Under the pieces are notes generated by a model. It saw nothing but the letters and a program-made list of their open reading frames with translations, was not told the origin of the DNA and searched no databases. Positions 49,706 through 59,997 of a stretch of 64,000 bases of DNA are shown here, piece after piece. Source of the stretch: Marinobacter sp. (GTDB lineage Bacteria > Pseudomonadota > Gammaproteobacteria > Pseudomonadales > Oleiphilaceae); contig JAGYIS010000008.1 of NCBI GenBank assembly GCA_018402255.1, positions 248,001 to 312,000 of the forward strand. The letters are read 5' to 3'. The first letter of the stretch is position 1; each line of letters starts with the position of its first letter. The position numbers and the translations under genes are program-made.

Positions 49706-52700
49706 TTAATTGTCCGGAATGGGGCGCCTGGCGGCTGCATTCAGGCCACGAACCAGCCATGTTCTGGTGTCCTGGGGGTCGATAACTGCATCAATTTCAA
49801 GATAACTGGCGACGTTGATGGCCTTGCCTTGTTCGTAGGCCTTTGCGACCAGCGCATCAAACATGTTTTTGCGGGATGACTCATCCGGCTGGGCCGCCAG
49901 CTCCTTGGCAAAGCCCAGGCGAACCGCCCCTTCCAGGCCCATAGGGCCGAATTCTCCGCTGGGCCAGGCTGCGGTAAAAAAGGGTGTCAGCGTGCTGCCG
50001 GCGGCCATGGCTTGTGCGCCAAGCCCATAGGCTTTGCGCAAAACCACGGTGTAGAAGGGCACTGACAGCTTGGCAGCGGCCACAAACATGTTGGCTACGC
50101 GACGAACCGTGGCCTGCGTTTCTGCCTCTGGCCCGACCATGAATCCCGGAGTGTCACACAATGAGAGTATGGGTAATTTGTGGGTATTGCAGAGCTCCAT
50201 AAAGCGAGTTGCCTTGTCGCCGGCGGCGGCATCTACTGCACCACCCAAATGCATCGGGTTGTTGGCGATCAGGCCGATGGGGCGGCCTTCAATACGGATG
50301 AACGCAGTGATCAGCCCCGGTGCAAATTGGCGGCGCAGCTCCAGAACACTGTCGTCATCGGCGAGGGTCCTGATCACCTCTCGGATGTCGTAGACGCGCA
50401 TCCGGTTTTCCGGAATCAGGTGGCGGAGCCGGCGCTGGTCCTCGCAGGTCCATTCCTTGAGTGTGCCCTGAAAGTAGGACAGGTATTGTTTTGCGGTCCG
50501 GACCGCTTCAGCCTCATCTTCAACCAGAATATCGATCACCCCGTTGGGAGCCATCACGGAAACCGGCCCTATCTCTTCCGGGGTGTAACTGCCTAAACCG
50601 CCACCTTCGATCATCGCCGGGCCCGCCATGCCGACATTGGCGTTTTGTGTGGCAATAATGGTATCGCAACAGCCCAGCAAGGCCGCATTGCCCGCGAAGC
50701 AGCGGCCAGAAACAATGCCGAGGGTGGGCACTTTGCCGGATAGCCTGGCCATACTGATAAAGCTCTGGCAATCGAGATAGGAGACCCCGTTGGTGTCGGT
50801 ATCTGACGGGCGCCCGCCGCCGCCTTCCGCAAACAGTACCAGAGGTATGTGCCATTGCTCAGCCAGCGCCAGGATGCGGTCCGCTTTACGGTGATTGGCC
50901 AATCCCTGGGTGCCGGCAAACACCGTATAATCGTAGGCCATGGCGGCGCAGCTGGCGGCTGCCGCACCAAAGGTTTCAGCATTTACGGTGCCGATGGCAG
51001 TGATCAGCCCATCCGCCGGGCTCAGTTCAATAAGCTTGTCGATTGACCGACGGCGGCGTTGAGCGGCCAGAGCCAGGGCGCCGTATTCGTTGTAGCTGTT
51101 GGGGTCGAGCAACTGTTCGACGTTCTGCCGGGCGGTTCTTTGGTTGGTTCTGTGGCGTTTCGCAACGGCATCCGGGCGGCGATCATCCGTTAATTTTGAG
51201 TGTCGCTCGAGCGCCTCGTCGAGATCGGCCCGAATGTATTCAAGATCGACAGCCTGCTCTGTTTGAGCAATGCCGGCACCCTCCTCGCCGGGTTCCAGGA
51301 ATATTAACGCCTCGCCGCGAGTCACCATGGATCCCGGCACGGCGATGATGGTCTGCACTATGCCGGACTGGCTGGCCTTTACGACGAATTCCATTTTCAT
51401 CGCCTCAAGCACCGCGATGGTCTGTCCTTTGGCAACGGTATCGCCTTCGGTCACGTCAAGGCTGACGACTGTGCCCATGCTGGGGGCTTCTACGCTGATC
51501 ATGCCCGCAGGCAAGGGTGGTGCTTCGGCGTTAGCGGCCGAGGTTGTCTGGATGTTATCAAAGTGCAGTTGCGGGTGTTTTGGATCGGTCGTTAAAGGAA
51601 TAAGCTCTGGAAGTTGTGCTTCCACAAATCGCGTTGTGACCTTCCAGGCTTCGACGGCGGGGTGTTTCAACAGATTTTGCAACAGGCCGATATTGCTGGC
51701 CACGCCGGATAAACGGAACTCACACAGTGCCCGATAAAGCCGGCGAAGGGCTGACCCGTAGTCGTGACCATGGGCTATGAGCTTGGCCAGCAGAGAGTCA
51801 TAGACGGGGCTGATGGTGTACCCCGCGTAACCTGAGCCATCCACCCGCAGACCGGGGCCTGTGGGAGGTTCATAGGCGGTGATGGTGCCCCCGAGGGTAC
51901 TGTGTCTCCATTGGCCTGGAGAAATTCTGCGTTGATTCTTGCCTGAATGGCGAAGCCGCGGGGTTCGGGCGCCGTCTCGAGTGCGAGCCCGGATAACGTA
52001 TGGCCGGAGAATAGTTTCAATTGGCTCTGAACAAGATCAACACCGGTGACTTCTTCGGTTACCGTGTGCTCTACCTGCACCCGCGGATTGGCTTCCATAA
52101 AATAGAACTGACCGGGCCGATCCTCATCCACCAGAAATTCAAAGGTACCCAGTCCCTGATAGTTGACTGCCTTCGCCATGACAAGGGCGCAGTCGATCAT
52201 GGCGTCGCGGATGGCAGGATTGAGATTGGGGCTGGGCGCGATCTCGACGAGTTTCTGATTGCGTCGTTGTAAGCTGCAGTCCCGCTCCCAGAGGTGGGTG
52301 ACGGCACCGGTGCCATCACCCAGAATCTGGATTTCGATGTGACGGGCCCGGGCAATCAACTGCTCCACGTAAAGCTCGTTAGTGCCGAATGCCATTTGTG
52401 CCTCGGATTGACAGCGAGTGTAAGCCTGTTCGAGCTCACTTTCGCGGCTCACCGCGCGTATCCCGCGACCGCCACCGCCCGCAACGGCTTTCAGCATCAG
52501 GGCGCCGTGTTCGGCCAGGAATGCTGCCGCCTGTGCAAGAGTGGCTGGATGGTTGATGCCGTTGACTAAAGGTACACCGCAGCGTTCTGCCAAGGCTCGG
52601 GCTGAGGATTTGTTGCCGAATAGCTCCAGTACCTCCGGTTTCGGGCCGATGAATACCAGGCCGGCCTGCTCACACCTGCGAGCGAATGCCGCGTTTTCTG

Positions 52701-52956
52701 CCAGAAACCCATAACCGGGATGAATTGCATCGCAGCCGTTTGCCGTGGCTGCGGCAATCAACTGCTCCATGTCGAGGTAAGCTTTGACACCACGGCCCGC
52801 CAGAGGCACCGATTGATCTGACTGGCGCGTGTGCAGACTTGCTGCATCGTCCTCGGCAAACACGGTAATGGCTCGAATATTCAGTTCGTTGCAGGCGCGG
52901 GCAATTCGGATGGCGATTTCGCCACGGTTGGCGATCAGGACGGAGCTGAAGGTCAT
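49706..52956 (-). pseudogene. Fused biotin carboxylase / BCCP / carboxyltransferase, single-base frameshift
   Basis: The first frame from 52956 gives biotin carboxylase: FSSVLIANRGEIAIRIARACNE, GLVFIGPKPEVLELFGNKSSAR, LKAVAGGGGRGIRAV, EANPRVQVEHTVTEEVTG, to NGDTVPSG. At 51888-51892 (five C on the plus strand) one base is missing; the next frame continues GGTITAYEPPTGPGLRVDG, then BCCP with VLEAMKMEF (biotinyl lysine, about residue 520) and the carboxyltransferase domain (FAGTQGLANHRKADRILALAE, EGGGGRPSDTDTNG, GNAALLGCCDTIIA) to 49706. The repaired protein has about 1083 residues. Likely an acyl-CoA carboxylase; the acyl substrate is unknown. Confidence 0.9.
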
Positions 52957-53057
52957 GGTTTTATCCCAGGGATGCGGCTTTTATTCTGGTTATGAGTCTC
53001 CGGTTATCCTAGGAAGGGAATAATAATGAAGCAAATGAATTTTATTGAGGTCGGGGT

Positions 53058-53087
53058 ATGAGCAGGGGGAATAAAGCCCCTGCTCAT
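53058..53087. terminator. Hairpin between the carboxylase start and PspA-like gene end
   Basis: ATGAGCAGGGG and CCCCTGCTCAT pair perfectly around GAATAAAG. Located 26 bases after the end (minus sense) of the PspA-like gene; U-tract weak. Confidence 0.6.
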
Positions 53088-53112
53088 CATTACTCGGCGG
53101 CCAGGCAGAGAT

Positions 53113-53817
53113 CTACTTGCTATCATCTGGTAACGAATTCGAGCGAAGCCGCGCCAGTACCTGCTCTGCACTGCCCACGCCATTGTCGATGCCGGCTGCT
53201 TTCAGCTTCGCATCCAGGTTGTCGTTGTCCTGCTCATGATCCAGATCCATCATGGCGGCTTCAATGTCTTCAGCCTCAGCTTGCCTTGCCTGAATCCGGG
53301 ATACCGACTGATTAAGGTCTTCCATGTGACTGCTCAGCCCTCGTGCGTGCCCCCGAAGTTGACGTGTCACCTGCTCGGCATGGCGGTTGGCCCGCGCCAG
53401 CCGGAGTTCACTGTGGAAGTGCTTGAGTGCCCGGCCAGAGTCCCGCAGTTGTTTGCGCAATCGGGTTTCCTGTTGCTGCAGTTTGTCGTGTTGCTGCTGC
53501 TGGCGTTGCAGCAGCGGCTCATCTTCTGCAATCAGGTTGGCCAGCTCGAGCGCCAGGGCCTCTTCATGTTTCTCAAGGGCTTCGGTGGCTTGCCGTTCCC
53601 GTTTGGCAATGGAGGCCTTAAGGTGTTCATTATCCCTGGCCAGCCGGGTTTTCTCGGCCATTAGGCAGGCCAGTTCACGCTTGGAGCGGGCGATGGCCTG
53701 TTCGGCATCGCGAAGTTCCTGTTCGAAGATGCGGATGCCGTTGGCATCCACCAGTCTTGCGACCGGTTCCTGGGCCGATGCCCGGAACAAGGTGTCCAGT
53801 TTGCGCCAGATGCTCAT
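53113..53817 (-). CDS. PspA/IM30-like coiled-coil protein
   Basis: A 234-residue protein, mostly coiled coil (EQELRDAEQAIARSKRELACLMAEKTRLARDNEHLKASIAKRE...). The start MSIWRKLDTLFRASAQEPVARLVDANGIRIFEQELRDAEQAI fits PspA/IM30: an amphipathic helix followed by the coiled-coil hairpin. PspA family proteins protect the inner membrane under stress. It follows the YiaA-like gene by 4 bases, so the two are an operon. Confidence 0.85.
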   Translation of the reverse strand: MSIWRKLDTLFRASAQEPVARLVDANGIRIFEQELRDAEQAIARSKRELACLMAEKTRLARDNEHLKASIAKRERQATEALEKHEEALALELANLIAEDEPLLQRQQQQHDKLQQQETRLRKQLRDSGRALKHFHSELRLARANRHAEQVTRQLRGHARGLSSHMEDLNQSVSRIQARQAEAEDIEAAMMDLDHEQDNDNLDAKLKAAGIDNGVGSAEQVLARLRSNSLPDDSK

Positions 53818-53821
53818 GGTG

Positions 53822-54091
53822 TTACTCCCCGTATTCTTTCAGCAGTTGATGGGTACGTGCCTCGGAGATGCGGTTCACGATGCGGTGATGTTCGTGTTCG
53901 TCGCGAATGGTTTTGGATAGGGTGATGGTGGTGCTCACCAGGAAAAGTGCACTGATGGCCATGTATCCTTTGAGTACCAGGTCTACGGGGGCCAGCACCA
54001 CGCCAGCGGCTGCGGCAAAGATGGCAATGGCAAAAGATACTTTCACGAAGAAGACCCAGCCGGCTGAATTGCTTTTGAGTTCGCTTTCCAT
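53822..54091 (-). CDS. YiaA/YiaB-type inner membrane protein
   Basis: An 89-residue protein with two helices (GWVFFVKVSFAIAIFAAAAGVVLAPVDLVLKGYMAISALFLVSTTITLSKTIRDEHE). The layout fits the YiaA/YiaB family, often next to PspA-like genes. Start at 54091 with GGAG. Forms a tight operon with the PspA-like gene. Confidence 0.85.
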   Translation of the reverse strand: MESELKSNSAGWVFFVKVSFAIAIFAAAAGVVLAPVDLVLKGYMAISALFLVSTTITLSKTIRDEHEHHRIVNRISEARTHQLLKEYGE

Positions 54092-54242
54092 AATTAACTC
54101 CTGTTGACGTTGTTGTCGGGAACGTCGCTACTCTCGATGATCAGCCTGGATGCGGCGAGCATTACCGAAAAAGTATTGGCTAAATGTGCTCTTGGTATTG
54201 AATGGTGATACCTTTGGTTGGTGATCATCAGGGGGTGGAGCA

Positions 54243-55001
54243 ATGGCTCAAACCAGCACAATTGTCAGTGAACTGAAACGGCAACTTAGGGCCCACGGAT
54301 TCACCTATCAGGATGTTGCGCAAGCACTCGACCTGTCAGAGGCCAGTGTTAAGCGGTTGTTCTCAGACCGTCAGTTTTCGTTGAAACGACTGGATCAGAT
54401 CTGCGGTCTGATGGGAATGGAGATTACCGATCTGGTTCGAAAGCTGGCGCCAGAGCCGAGAGTTGAAAAACTCTCGCTGGAGCAGGAAAAGGAGTTGGTG
54501 TCAGACGTTCGACTGCTGCTGGTGGCGGTCTGCGCCATGAACCGCTGGCAATTTGACGAGATACTTCGCAGTTATCAGATATCGGAAGCCGAATTGATCC
54601 GGTTTCTGGCCCGTCTTGATCGTATGGGTGTGGTCGAGTTGTTGCCGGGAAACCGGATCAAGGTGTTGGTCAGTCATGATTTTACCTGGCAGCCCAACGG
54701 CCCGATCCAGCGATTTTTCGAAACCGAAGTGCAGCAGGACTTTCTGAAATGTCGCTTTCGTCAACCGGGTGAGCTGCGACTTTTTGTCAGTGGCATGCTC
54801 TCCCCGCAATCCAACGAATCGGTGCAGCAAAAGCTGAAACGGCTGGCCCTGGAGTTTCGCCATTGCCATGAGGAAGATCTGGCGCTGCCCCTGGAGCAGC
54901 GTTTTGGTGTCAGCCTGCTCATGGCCATGCGGCCATGGGAGATAGACGCCTTCGCAAGCCTCCGGCGGGCGGAGGCAAGGAAGGCATATCCGGGTGCATG
55001 A
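54243..55001 (+). CDS. XRE-family helix-turn-helix regulator
   Basis: A 252-residue protein. The N-terminal domain has LRAHGFTYQDVAQALDLSEASVKRLFSDRQFSLKRLDQICGLMGM, a Cro/CI-type helix-turn-helix. The other 180 residues are an uncharacterised domain with helices and some strand. It is divergent from the PspA/YiaA operon and may control it. GGGGGTGGAG lies upstream. Confidence 0.85.
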   Translation: MAQTSTIVSELKRQLRAHGFTYQDVAQALDLSEASVKRLFSDRQFSLKRLDQICGLMGMEITDLVRKLAPEPRVEKLSLEQEKELVSDVRLLLVAVCAMNRWQFDEILRSYQISEAELIRFLARLDRMGVVELLPGNRIKVLVSHDFTWQPNGPIQRFFETEVQQDFLKCRFRQPGELRLFVSGMLSPQSNESVQQKLKRLALEFRHCHEEDLALPLEQRFGVSLLMAMRPWEIDAFASLRRAEARKAYPGA

Positions 55002-55088
55002 GCAATGTCGCTGCGGTTTTGGGTAGCTTGGCGTTAGCTGGCTATGTCTTTATCATCGGCCCTCACACCCCAAAAACGGAAAGTGTTA

Positions 55089-55466
55089 ATGAAGTTTCCC
55101 ATCGTTACGGTTGCCATGGTCTCTGTCGCCCTTGTTTATGTGTTCTGGGGCCAGTCCCAGGAGCAATCGGATCCCACCGATCCGGCCCGCTTCTCTAATC
55201 TGCAGGCCAATCCGGTCAAGAGCAGTGAGGTGGTGGACTGGGCCATTACTCAGATCCCGGAGGTGTGTGCTCAGGCGATGGGTAAAGATGAGGGCGGCGA
55301 TGCCCTGGCGGAATGCGTGGATCGGGCACAGCCCCGCACCTCCACGTGCCGCCGGGCCGTTTACGATCATTTTCCGGATATCGTCAACTCTGAGGCGCTG
55401 TTCCGTGACGTTTCCATCTCTATGATGAACTGCCTGGTGCCGCAATCGGGCATCGTCCGACCGTGA
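55089..55466 (+). CDS. Exported or membrane-anchored hypothetical protein
   Basis: A 125-residue protein from ATG 55089 (GGAAAG upstream). N-terminal hydrophobic helix (IVTVAMVSVALVYVFWG), then a soluble domain with four cysteines (VCAQAM, AECVDR, STCRRA, MNCLV), suggesting two periplasmic disulfides. Family not recognised. Starts with a longer frame at 55044 are possible, but its ribosome site is worse. Confidence 0.62.
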   Translation: MKFPIVTVAMVSVALVYVFWGQSQEQSDPTDPARFSNLQANPVKSSEVVDWAITQIPEVCAQAMGKDEGGDALAECVDRAQPRTSTCRRAVYDHFPDIVNSEALFRDVSISMMNCLVPQSGIVRP

Positions 55467-55580
55467 ACCGGCCCGTGAGGCTGCTCAGGTCTTTACCTGT
55501 TGCCTCGGATCGCCCACAATCTTGGCATTCTGTTGTAAACAAACACTCACTTAAATCTGGCAGTAGATGAGGGCATACAG

Positions 55581-56279
55581 GTGACTGAACTGGTAACTTA
55601 CGAATTGAATGACGGCATCGCGACCATCACCCTGAACAACGGTAAGGCCAATGCGTTGGGGCACGATGTTTTTGAGGGGCTGAATGCTGCCCTTGATCGT
55701 GCCGAGCAGGACAAGGCCATCGTTATCCTGACTGGCCAGCCCGGCATGTTCTCCGGCGGCTACGACCTGAAAGAAATGCAGAAAGGCCCGAAAGAGGCGA
55801 TGGCGCTGGTGAAGATCGGCTCAACCCTGACCCGCCGCCTCTCGGCGTTTCCGCTTCCGGTGATCGGCGCTTGCAGTGGTCATGCCATTGCTAAAGGGGC
55901 TTTTGTCTTGTTGTCTGTGGATTACCGGATTGGTGTGGAAGGTGGCTTCAAGCTGGGCCTGAATGAAGTGGCCATTGGCATGACCATGCACCACGCGGGC
56001 ATCGAGATTGCTCGCCATCGCATGCCGGCCCCTTATTTTTATCGCTCGGTGGTAAATGCGGAAATCTTCAACCCGGAAGGTGCCGTTGCGGCCGGTTTCC
56101 TGGATGAACTGGTGGCCCCTGAGCAGTTGATGGAGCGAGCAGTGGCGGTGGCGACTCAGATGAAGCAGCTGAACCTGAACGCTCACAAGCAGACCAAGTT
56201 GAAAGTGAAAGCAGATTACCTGGCGTTGCTGGACCGCTGCATTGAGCAGGATGCCGCGCACTTTGATCTGATGGGTTAA
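55581..56279 (+). CDS. Enoyl-CoA hydratase/isomerase (crotonase) family protein
   Basis: A 232-residue crotonase-fold protein, slightly short. It has IATITLNNGKANALGHDVFEGL, TGQPGMFSGGYDLKEMQ (oxyanion-hole glycines), IGACSGHAIAKGAFVLLSVDYRIGVEGGFKLGLNEVAIGMTMH. It acts on acyl-CoA thioesters, but which reaction cannot be deduced. Start GTG at 55581 with AGGGCA. The thioesterase gene follows. Confidence 0.92.
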   Translation: MTELVTYELNDGIATITLNNGKANALGHDVFEGLNAALDRAEQDKAIVILTGQPGMFSGGYDLKEMQKGPKEAMALVKIGSTLTRRLSAFPLPVIGACSGHAIAKGAFVLLSVDYRIGVEGGFKLGLNEVAIGMTMHHAGIEIARHRMPAPYFYRSVVNAEIFNPEGAVAAGFLDELVAPEQLMERAVAVATQMKQLNLNAHKQTKLKVKADYLALLDRCIEQDAAHFDLMG

Positions 56280-56383
56280 CGCTTGGCCGTTATATGATGC
56301 TTACCTGATCAAAATCCCTGCATAGCTCGCCAACGCATGATTGGTGCCGCTTGCAGGGAAGTGTCCTCGCCTTGCTAACAAAG

Positions 56384-56406
56384 TTATCCACAGATTCTGT
56401 GGGTAA
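56384..56406. promoter_or_regulatory. Inverted pair of DnaA-box-like sequences
   Basis: A perfect DnaA box TTATCCACA (56384-56392) is followed 5 bases later by TGTGGGTAA (56398-56406), the reverse of TTACCCACA, one base from consensus. Together they form an 8-of-9 inverted repeat 22 bases before the thioesterase start. Either a DnaA site or another repressor's operator. Confidence 0.45.
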
Positions 56407-56428
56407 ACACGAAACGGAGTTGAGTGTT

Positions 56429-56926
56429 ATGTCTGAGAAACCGGGCAAGCCGGTGGCGGCCTCTGCCATCGATAAGCATGTATACAAGGTGTTTCCCAAC
56501 GACATGAACTCACACAACACCGTGTTCGGTGGCATGATCATGGCCAAGTGTGATCGGTTGGCGTTGGTAGTGGCAGAGCGCCATTCGGCGCATGTCTGCG
56601 TGACCGCAGCGGTAGACTCCATTCACTTTCGGGCCCCCGCCAAGGGTAACGACACACTGCTGTTCAATCTGTCGCTGAATCGCAGTTGGGGCTCCTCGAT
56701 GGAAATTGGTGCCCGGGTGGAGGCCGAGAACAGTTATACCGGCGAAACCCGCCACATCCTCTCGGCGTTTTTTACCTTTGTGGCACTGGATGAGAATGGC
56801 CGGCCGGTGGACGTGCCTCCGGTGATTCCGGAAACCAGGGATCAGGTGCGTCGTTTTGAGAGTGCGGAGATTCGTCGGGAAGGCCGGCTCAGAACCCGAG
56901 ACGAAATTTCCCGGGCAAATGGCTGA
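56429..56926 (+). CDS. Acyl-CoA thioesterase (hotdog, BACH/YciA type)
   Basis: A 165-residue hotdog-fold protein, ATG at 56429. It has VFPNDMNSHNTVFGGMIMAKCDRLALVVAERHSAHVCVTAAVDSIHFRAPAKGNDTLLFNLSLNRSWGSSMEIGARVEAEN, the acyl-CoA thioesterase arrangement with N-H-N-x-F-GG. It hydrolyses acyl-CoA to acid and CoA. Not adjacent to other fatty-acid genes except the crotonase. Confidence 0.93.
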   Translation: MSEKPGKPVAASAIDKHVYKVFPNDMNSHNTVFGGMIMAKCDRLALVVAERHSAHVCVTAAVDSIHFRAPAKGNDTLLFNLSLNRSWGSSMEIGARVEAENSYTGETRHILSAFFTFVALDENGRPVDVPPVIPETRDQVRRFESAEIRREGRLRTRDEISRANG

Positions 56927-57001
56927 GAGGCTATCGCTTCTTGAATTTAGTCATGGTATATCAGCGCCACAGTAAACCCTTTATTTTCGGAACCAGACGT
57001 T

Positions 57002-57568
57002 ATGCCAAAAGCGAGTGAGATCAAGAAGAACCAGGCGGTTGAATACGATGGACGAGTCTATTTTGTAAGAGACATCGAGCGCTCGGTACCGCAAGGCCGC
57101 GCCGGTGGCAGCCTGTACCGCATGCGGATGTACGATGTGGTCACTGACCAGAAGCTGGATGAGACCTTCAAAGACTCAGATATGCTCAACCTTGCTGATC
57201 TGGTGCGCCGCTCGGTGACGTTCTCGTATGCCGATGGCGATGAATATGTCTTCATGGACAATGAAGACTTTACCCAGTACATGCTGAATAAAAGCGCGAT
57301 TGAAGAAGAGCTGCTGTTCATCACTGAGGACACTCAGGGCGTGATGGCCATTCTGGTGTCGGACACTCCGGTAGCGCTGGACCTGCCGCCGACGGTCGAG
57401 TTGTCCATTGAAGAAACGGACCCGTCGGTTAAGGGCGGCTCTGCAACAGCCCGCACCAAACCTGCCAGGCTGACCACCGGTCTGGTGGTGCAGGTGCCCG
57501 AGCATATCTCCACAGGCGATCGTATCAAGGTCAACGTGGAAGAGCGGAAGTTTCTCAGCCGCGCCTGA
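57002..57568 (+). CDS. efpL: Elongation factor P-like protein EfpL (YeiP)
   Basis: A 188-residue three-domain EF-P fold. The loop [21 protein letters not shown] carries the EfpL/YeiP signature (extended KOW loop with arginine in place of lysine at the tip), and the C-terminal OB domain ends [18 protein letters not shown]. EfpL relieves ribosome stalling at proline-containing motifs, overlapping EF-P. Complete, single gene. Confidence 0.95.
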   Translation: MPKASEIKKNQAVEYDGRVYFVRDIERSVPQGRAGGSLYRMRMYDVVTDQKLDETFKDSDMLNLADLVRRSVTFSYADGDEYVFMDNEDFTQYMLNKSAIEEELLFITEDTQGVMAILVSDTPVALDLPPTVELSIEETDPSVKGGSATARTKPARLTTGLVVQVPEHISTGDRIKVNVEERKFLSRA

Positions 57569-57584
57569 TGCTGATACAGCTCTG

Positions 57585-58280
57585 TCACCCGATGGAGCTG
57601 ATTTCGTCTTTGGTCAGGTGGCGATAGCCGCCGATGGGAAGCCCAGGGTCCAGTATCAGGCTTCCCATACTTTCCCGATGCAGTGACGTTACCCGGTTGC
57701 CCACAGCGTGGAACATGCGTTTGACCTGGTGATAGCGCCCTTCAAAGATCGTCACTCTGGCTTCACGGTCGCTCAGTTGTTCCAGTCGGGCGGGAGAGGT
57801 GGTCAGCTGCTCGAATTCAAACCAGATGCCTTCGGCAAAGCGTTCTGAGGTTTGCGGGCTGATGGGCTCAGCAGTTGTCACCCGATAGACTTTCGGAATC
57901 TTGATAGCGGGTTCCGTCAACCGTCGTGACCATTGCCCGTCGCTACTGAGAATCAGCAGTCCGGTACTTGCCCGGTCCAGACGTCCGCCAATGTGCAGGT
58001 GTGCTCGCAGATCCGGTTCTATCAATTCCACCACCGTCGGATGTTGCTCATCCCGGGTTGCACTCAGATAACCAGCGGGTTTGTGCAGCATCAGGTAGTA
58101 CGCGGGCTGCGCCTGCTGGACGATGTGCTGATCTATTCGGACTTCCTCGAATCGGGGAACATCCACGCTGCCGTCCCGGCAAACTCTACCATCTACCAAC
58201 ACGCGCCCCGCCGCCAGTAGCTGATTGGCAAGGCGTCGGCTGACTCCGTTCTGGTTGCTGATAATGCGTGAGAGTTTCAT
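57585..58280 (-). CDS. rsuA: 16S rRNA pseudouridine synthase RsuA-like
   Basis: A 231-residue protein. An S4-like RNA-binding start (MKLSRIISNQNGVSRRLANQLLAAGRVLVDG) precedes the pseudouridine synthase domain with catalytic GRLDRASTGLLIL (aspartate) and YHQVKRMFHAVGN. RsuA converts U516 of 16S rRNA. It overlaps the next gene by 4 bases. Confidence 0.93.
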   Translation of the reverse strand: MKLSRIISNQNGVSRRLANQLLAAGRVLVDGRVCRDGSVDVPRFEEVRIDQHIVQQAQPAYYLMLHKPAGYLSATRDEQHPTVVELIEPDLRAHLHIGGRLDRASTGLLILSSDGQWSRRLTEPAIKIPKVYRVTTAEPISPQTSERFAEGIWFEFEQLTTSPARLEQLSDREARVTIFEGRYHQVKRMFHAVGNRVTSLHRESMGSLILDPGLPIGGYRHLTKDEISSIG

Positions 58281-59059
58281 TCCGAAGGCAGGGCAGGCGT
58301 CAATCGGCTGAGTTTTTTCATCAGTTTGCGCCAGCCTATAGGCAGGCGCTCTTCCAGCGAGTTCAGTCGGGACTTATCCACCGTCCAAGGGTCAAATTCC
58401 TGCTTTCGCCCATAGATTACCCAGTTGTTGGTGCGGCTCTTGAACACCAGCAGTACCGGGAACTGGCGCTTGAGTTCCCGGACAAGATTGCCGTCCGGCT
58501 CCGGCATCCGGTGGTAGTTCAGGACCAGCCAGCCGGTGTCTGACAGTGCTCGTCCGCAGGCTTTTATAAACTGCCGCTGGCTCTGCGCCGGGCTCATCCG
58601 GTCTGCGCTGTACAGATCGGTCAGAACCATATCGGTGCCAGCCTCGGGCAGCTGGTCTATGGCCAGGCGGGCGTCGGCAATCTGCACGCTCAACCGGTCG
58701 GATTCGGGCAGGGCAAACCATTCCTTTGCGATGTCCGCTACCTTCCGGCGCAGTTCGTAAACCTCGATGGTGCTTTGGGGCAGGATGGTAAACAGCCCGT
58801 GGGCCAGAACGCCGCCGCCAAGGCCCAGCACCGTCACCCGGGCAGGGTCGCAGAAGGCAATGGGTAACAGCATGGCGCGGTTGTATTCGTGTACCGGCAC
58901 ATGGGGAGCCGCACGCAGAATCTTGCTTTGTTCGAACACCGAGTCAAAGCTCAGAATCCGATGCTTCCGGTCGTCAATGACCAGAATATTGCCGTGGGGA
59001 TCGCTGGCAACATGAACAATGTCGCCCTTGATTTCCGGGCGCTTGATGATAGTGCCCAT
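58277..59059 (-). CDS. Spermidine synthase-like SAM-binding protein
   Basis: A 260-residue protein with the polyamine-synthase-like Rossmann domain: VTVLGLGGGVLAHGLFTILPQSTIEVYELRRKVADIAKEW and DARLAIDQLPEAGTDMVLTDLYSADRMSP. The N-terminal beta domain is similar, but the usual spermidine-synthase active-site motifs (HxxxxxP, Asp-x-Asp) are not clear, so it may be a methyltransferase-like member. It is the middle gene of a tight minus-strand trio, overlapping rsuA by 4 bases and the transglycosylase by 1-3. Confidence 0.85.
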   Translation of the reverse strand: MGTIIKRPEIKGDIVHVASDPHGNILVIDDRKHRILSFDSVFEQSKILRAAPHVPVHEYNRAMLLPIAFCDPARVTVLGLGGGVLAHGLFTILPQSTIEVYELRRKVADIAKEWFALPESDRLSVQIADARLAIDQLPEAGTDMVLTDLYSADRMSPAQSQRQFIKACGRALSDTGWLVLNYHRMPEPDGNLVRELKRQFPVLLVFKSRTNNWVIYGRKQEFDPWTVDKSRLNSLEERLPIGWRKLMKKLSRLTPALPSE

Positions 59060-59775
59060 CAGTTCGCCGCGTAACGCTGATGCAGAATGCCGACACGCTC
59101 AACGTAGGCTTTGGTCTCGGCAAACGGAGGGATGCCATTGTAACGGCCGACCGCACCCGGGCCTGCGTTGTAAGCCGCCGTCGCGAGCCGGGTGTCACCG
59201 CCGAAACGCTGCAGCATTTTTGCCAGATAGTTCACGCCGCCTCGAATATTCTCGGTTACCTCCAGGGCATTTTCGACCCCGAGTTCTTTGGCGGTGCCAG
59301 GCATCAACTGCATCAGACCCTGGGCTCCGACCGGTGAGATGGCGGCAGGATTAAAGGCGGATTCCGCGTGGATGACGGCACGAACCAGAGCTGGGTCGAC
59401 GTCAAACTCCCGGGCAGCGGTCAGGATTTCATCCCGATAGGGGCGGACAAACAAGGGTGTTTTGTGCCAGTCAACTTTGGAGCCGGGATCGCAGGCGTAA
59501 CAATGGAAACGGATCACGTCGAAGTCGGCATCGCTGGGGCGCTGACTGCTGTAGGCAATCACGCCGTGTTCATCGGTATAGCGATAAACCGTTTCGTTCC
59601 GGCTGGAAGCCCGGGGCTGGGTTTGGCTGCTCTTGACGTTGGTAAACTCGACCCGGCCATCAGGATGGACGATGCGCTGTATGCTGTCTGCATGGGCAAG
59701 GCCTGCCAACAGCAGTGCGCCTGCTATCAGCGTCGCAGTGGTTTTGGTCAGAATGGCGATACAGCGGTGATTCAT
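59059..59775 (-). CDS. Lytic transglycosylase with an N-terminal DUF4124-type domain
   Basis: A 238-residue protein, ATG at 59775. Signal peptide ([10 protein letters not shown]), DUF4124-like strand pair with proline/serine linker, then an SLT domain: [34 protein letters not shown] (catalytic glutamate) and [28 protein letters not shown]. It cleaves peptidoglycan glycan strands with anhydro ends. First gene of the trio with the SAM-binding protein and rsuA. Confidence 0.92.
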   Translation of the reverse strand: MNHRCIAILTKTTATLIAGALLLAGLAHADSIQRIVHPDGRVEFTNVKSSQTQPRASSRNETVYRYTDEHGVIAYSSQRPSDADFDVIRFHCYACDPGSKVDWHKTPLFVRPYRDEILTAAREFDVDPALVRAVIHAESAFNPAAISPVGAQGLMQLMPGTAKELGVENALEVTENIRGGVNYLAKMLQRFGGDTRLATAAYNAGPGAVGRYNGIPPFAETKAYVERVGILHQRYAAN

Positions 59776-59997
59776 CAAAGGCCCGGTGTTTTTATCCGAT
59801 ACGTGGTTCTTTGACCATTATCGCGGTAGATGCCCCTTCAAGTGTAGGAGTTTCGTGCGTTGATGATACGGATTGTTGGTAAGGTCACAAACCCTTGTGA
59901 GGGGAGAAATGCATTCAGATCAATTCATCCGAGATTATTCTCTGGCTCCGGATTATTTAAGCTAGACTGCAAATAAATCCATTGATCCGGAGCTTCT

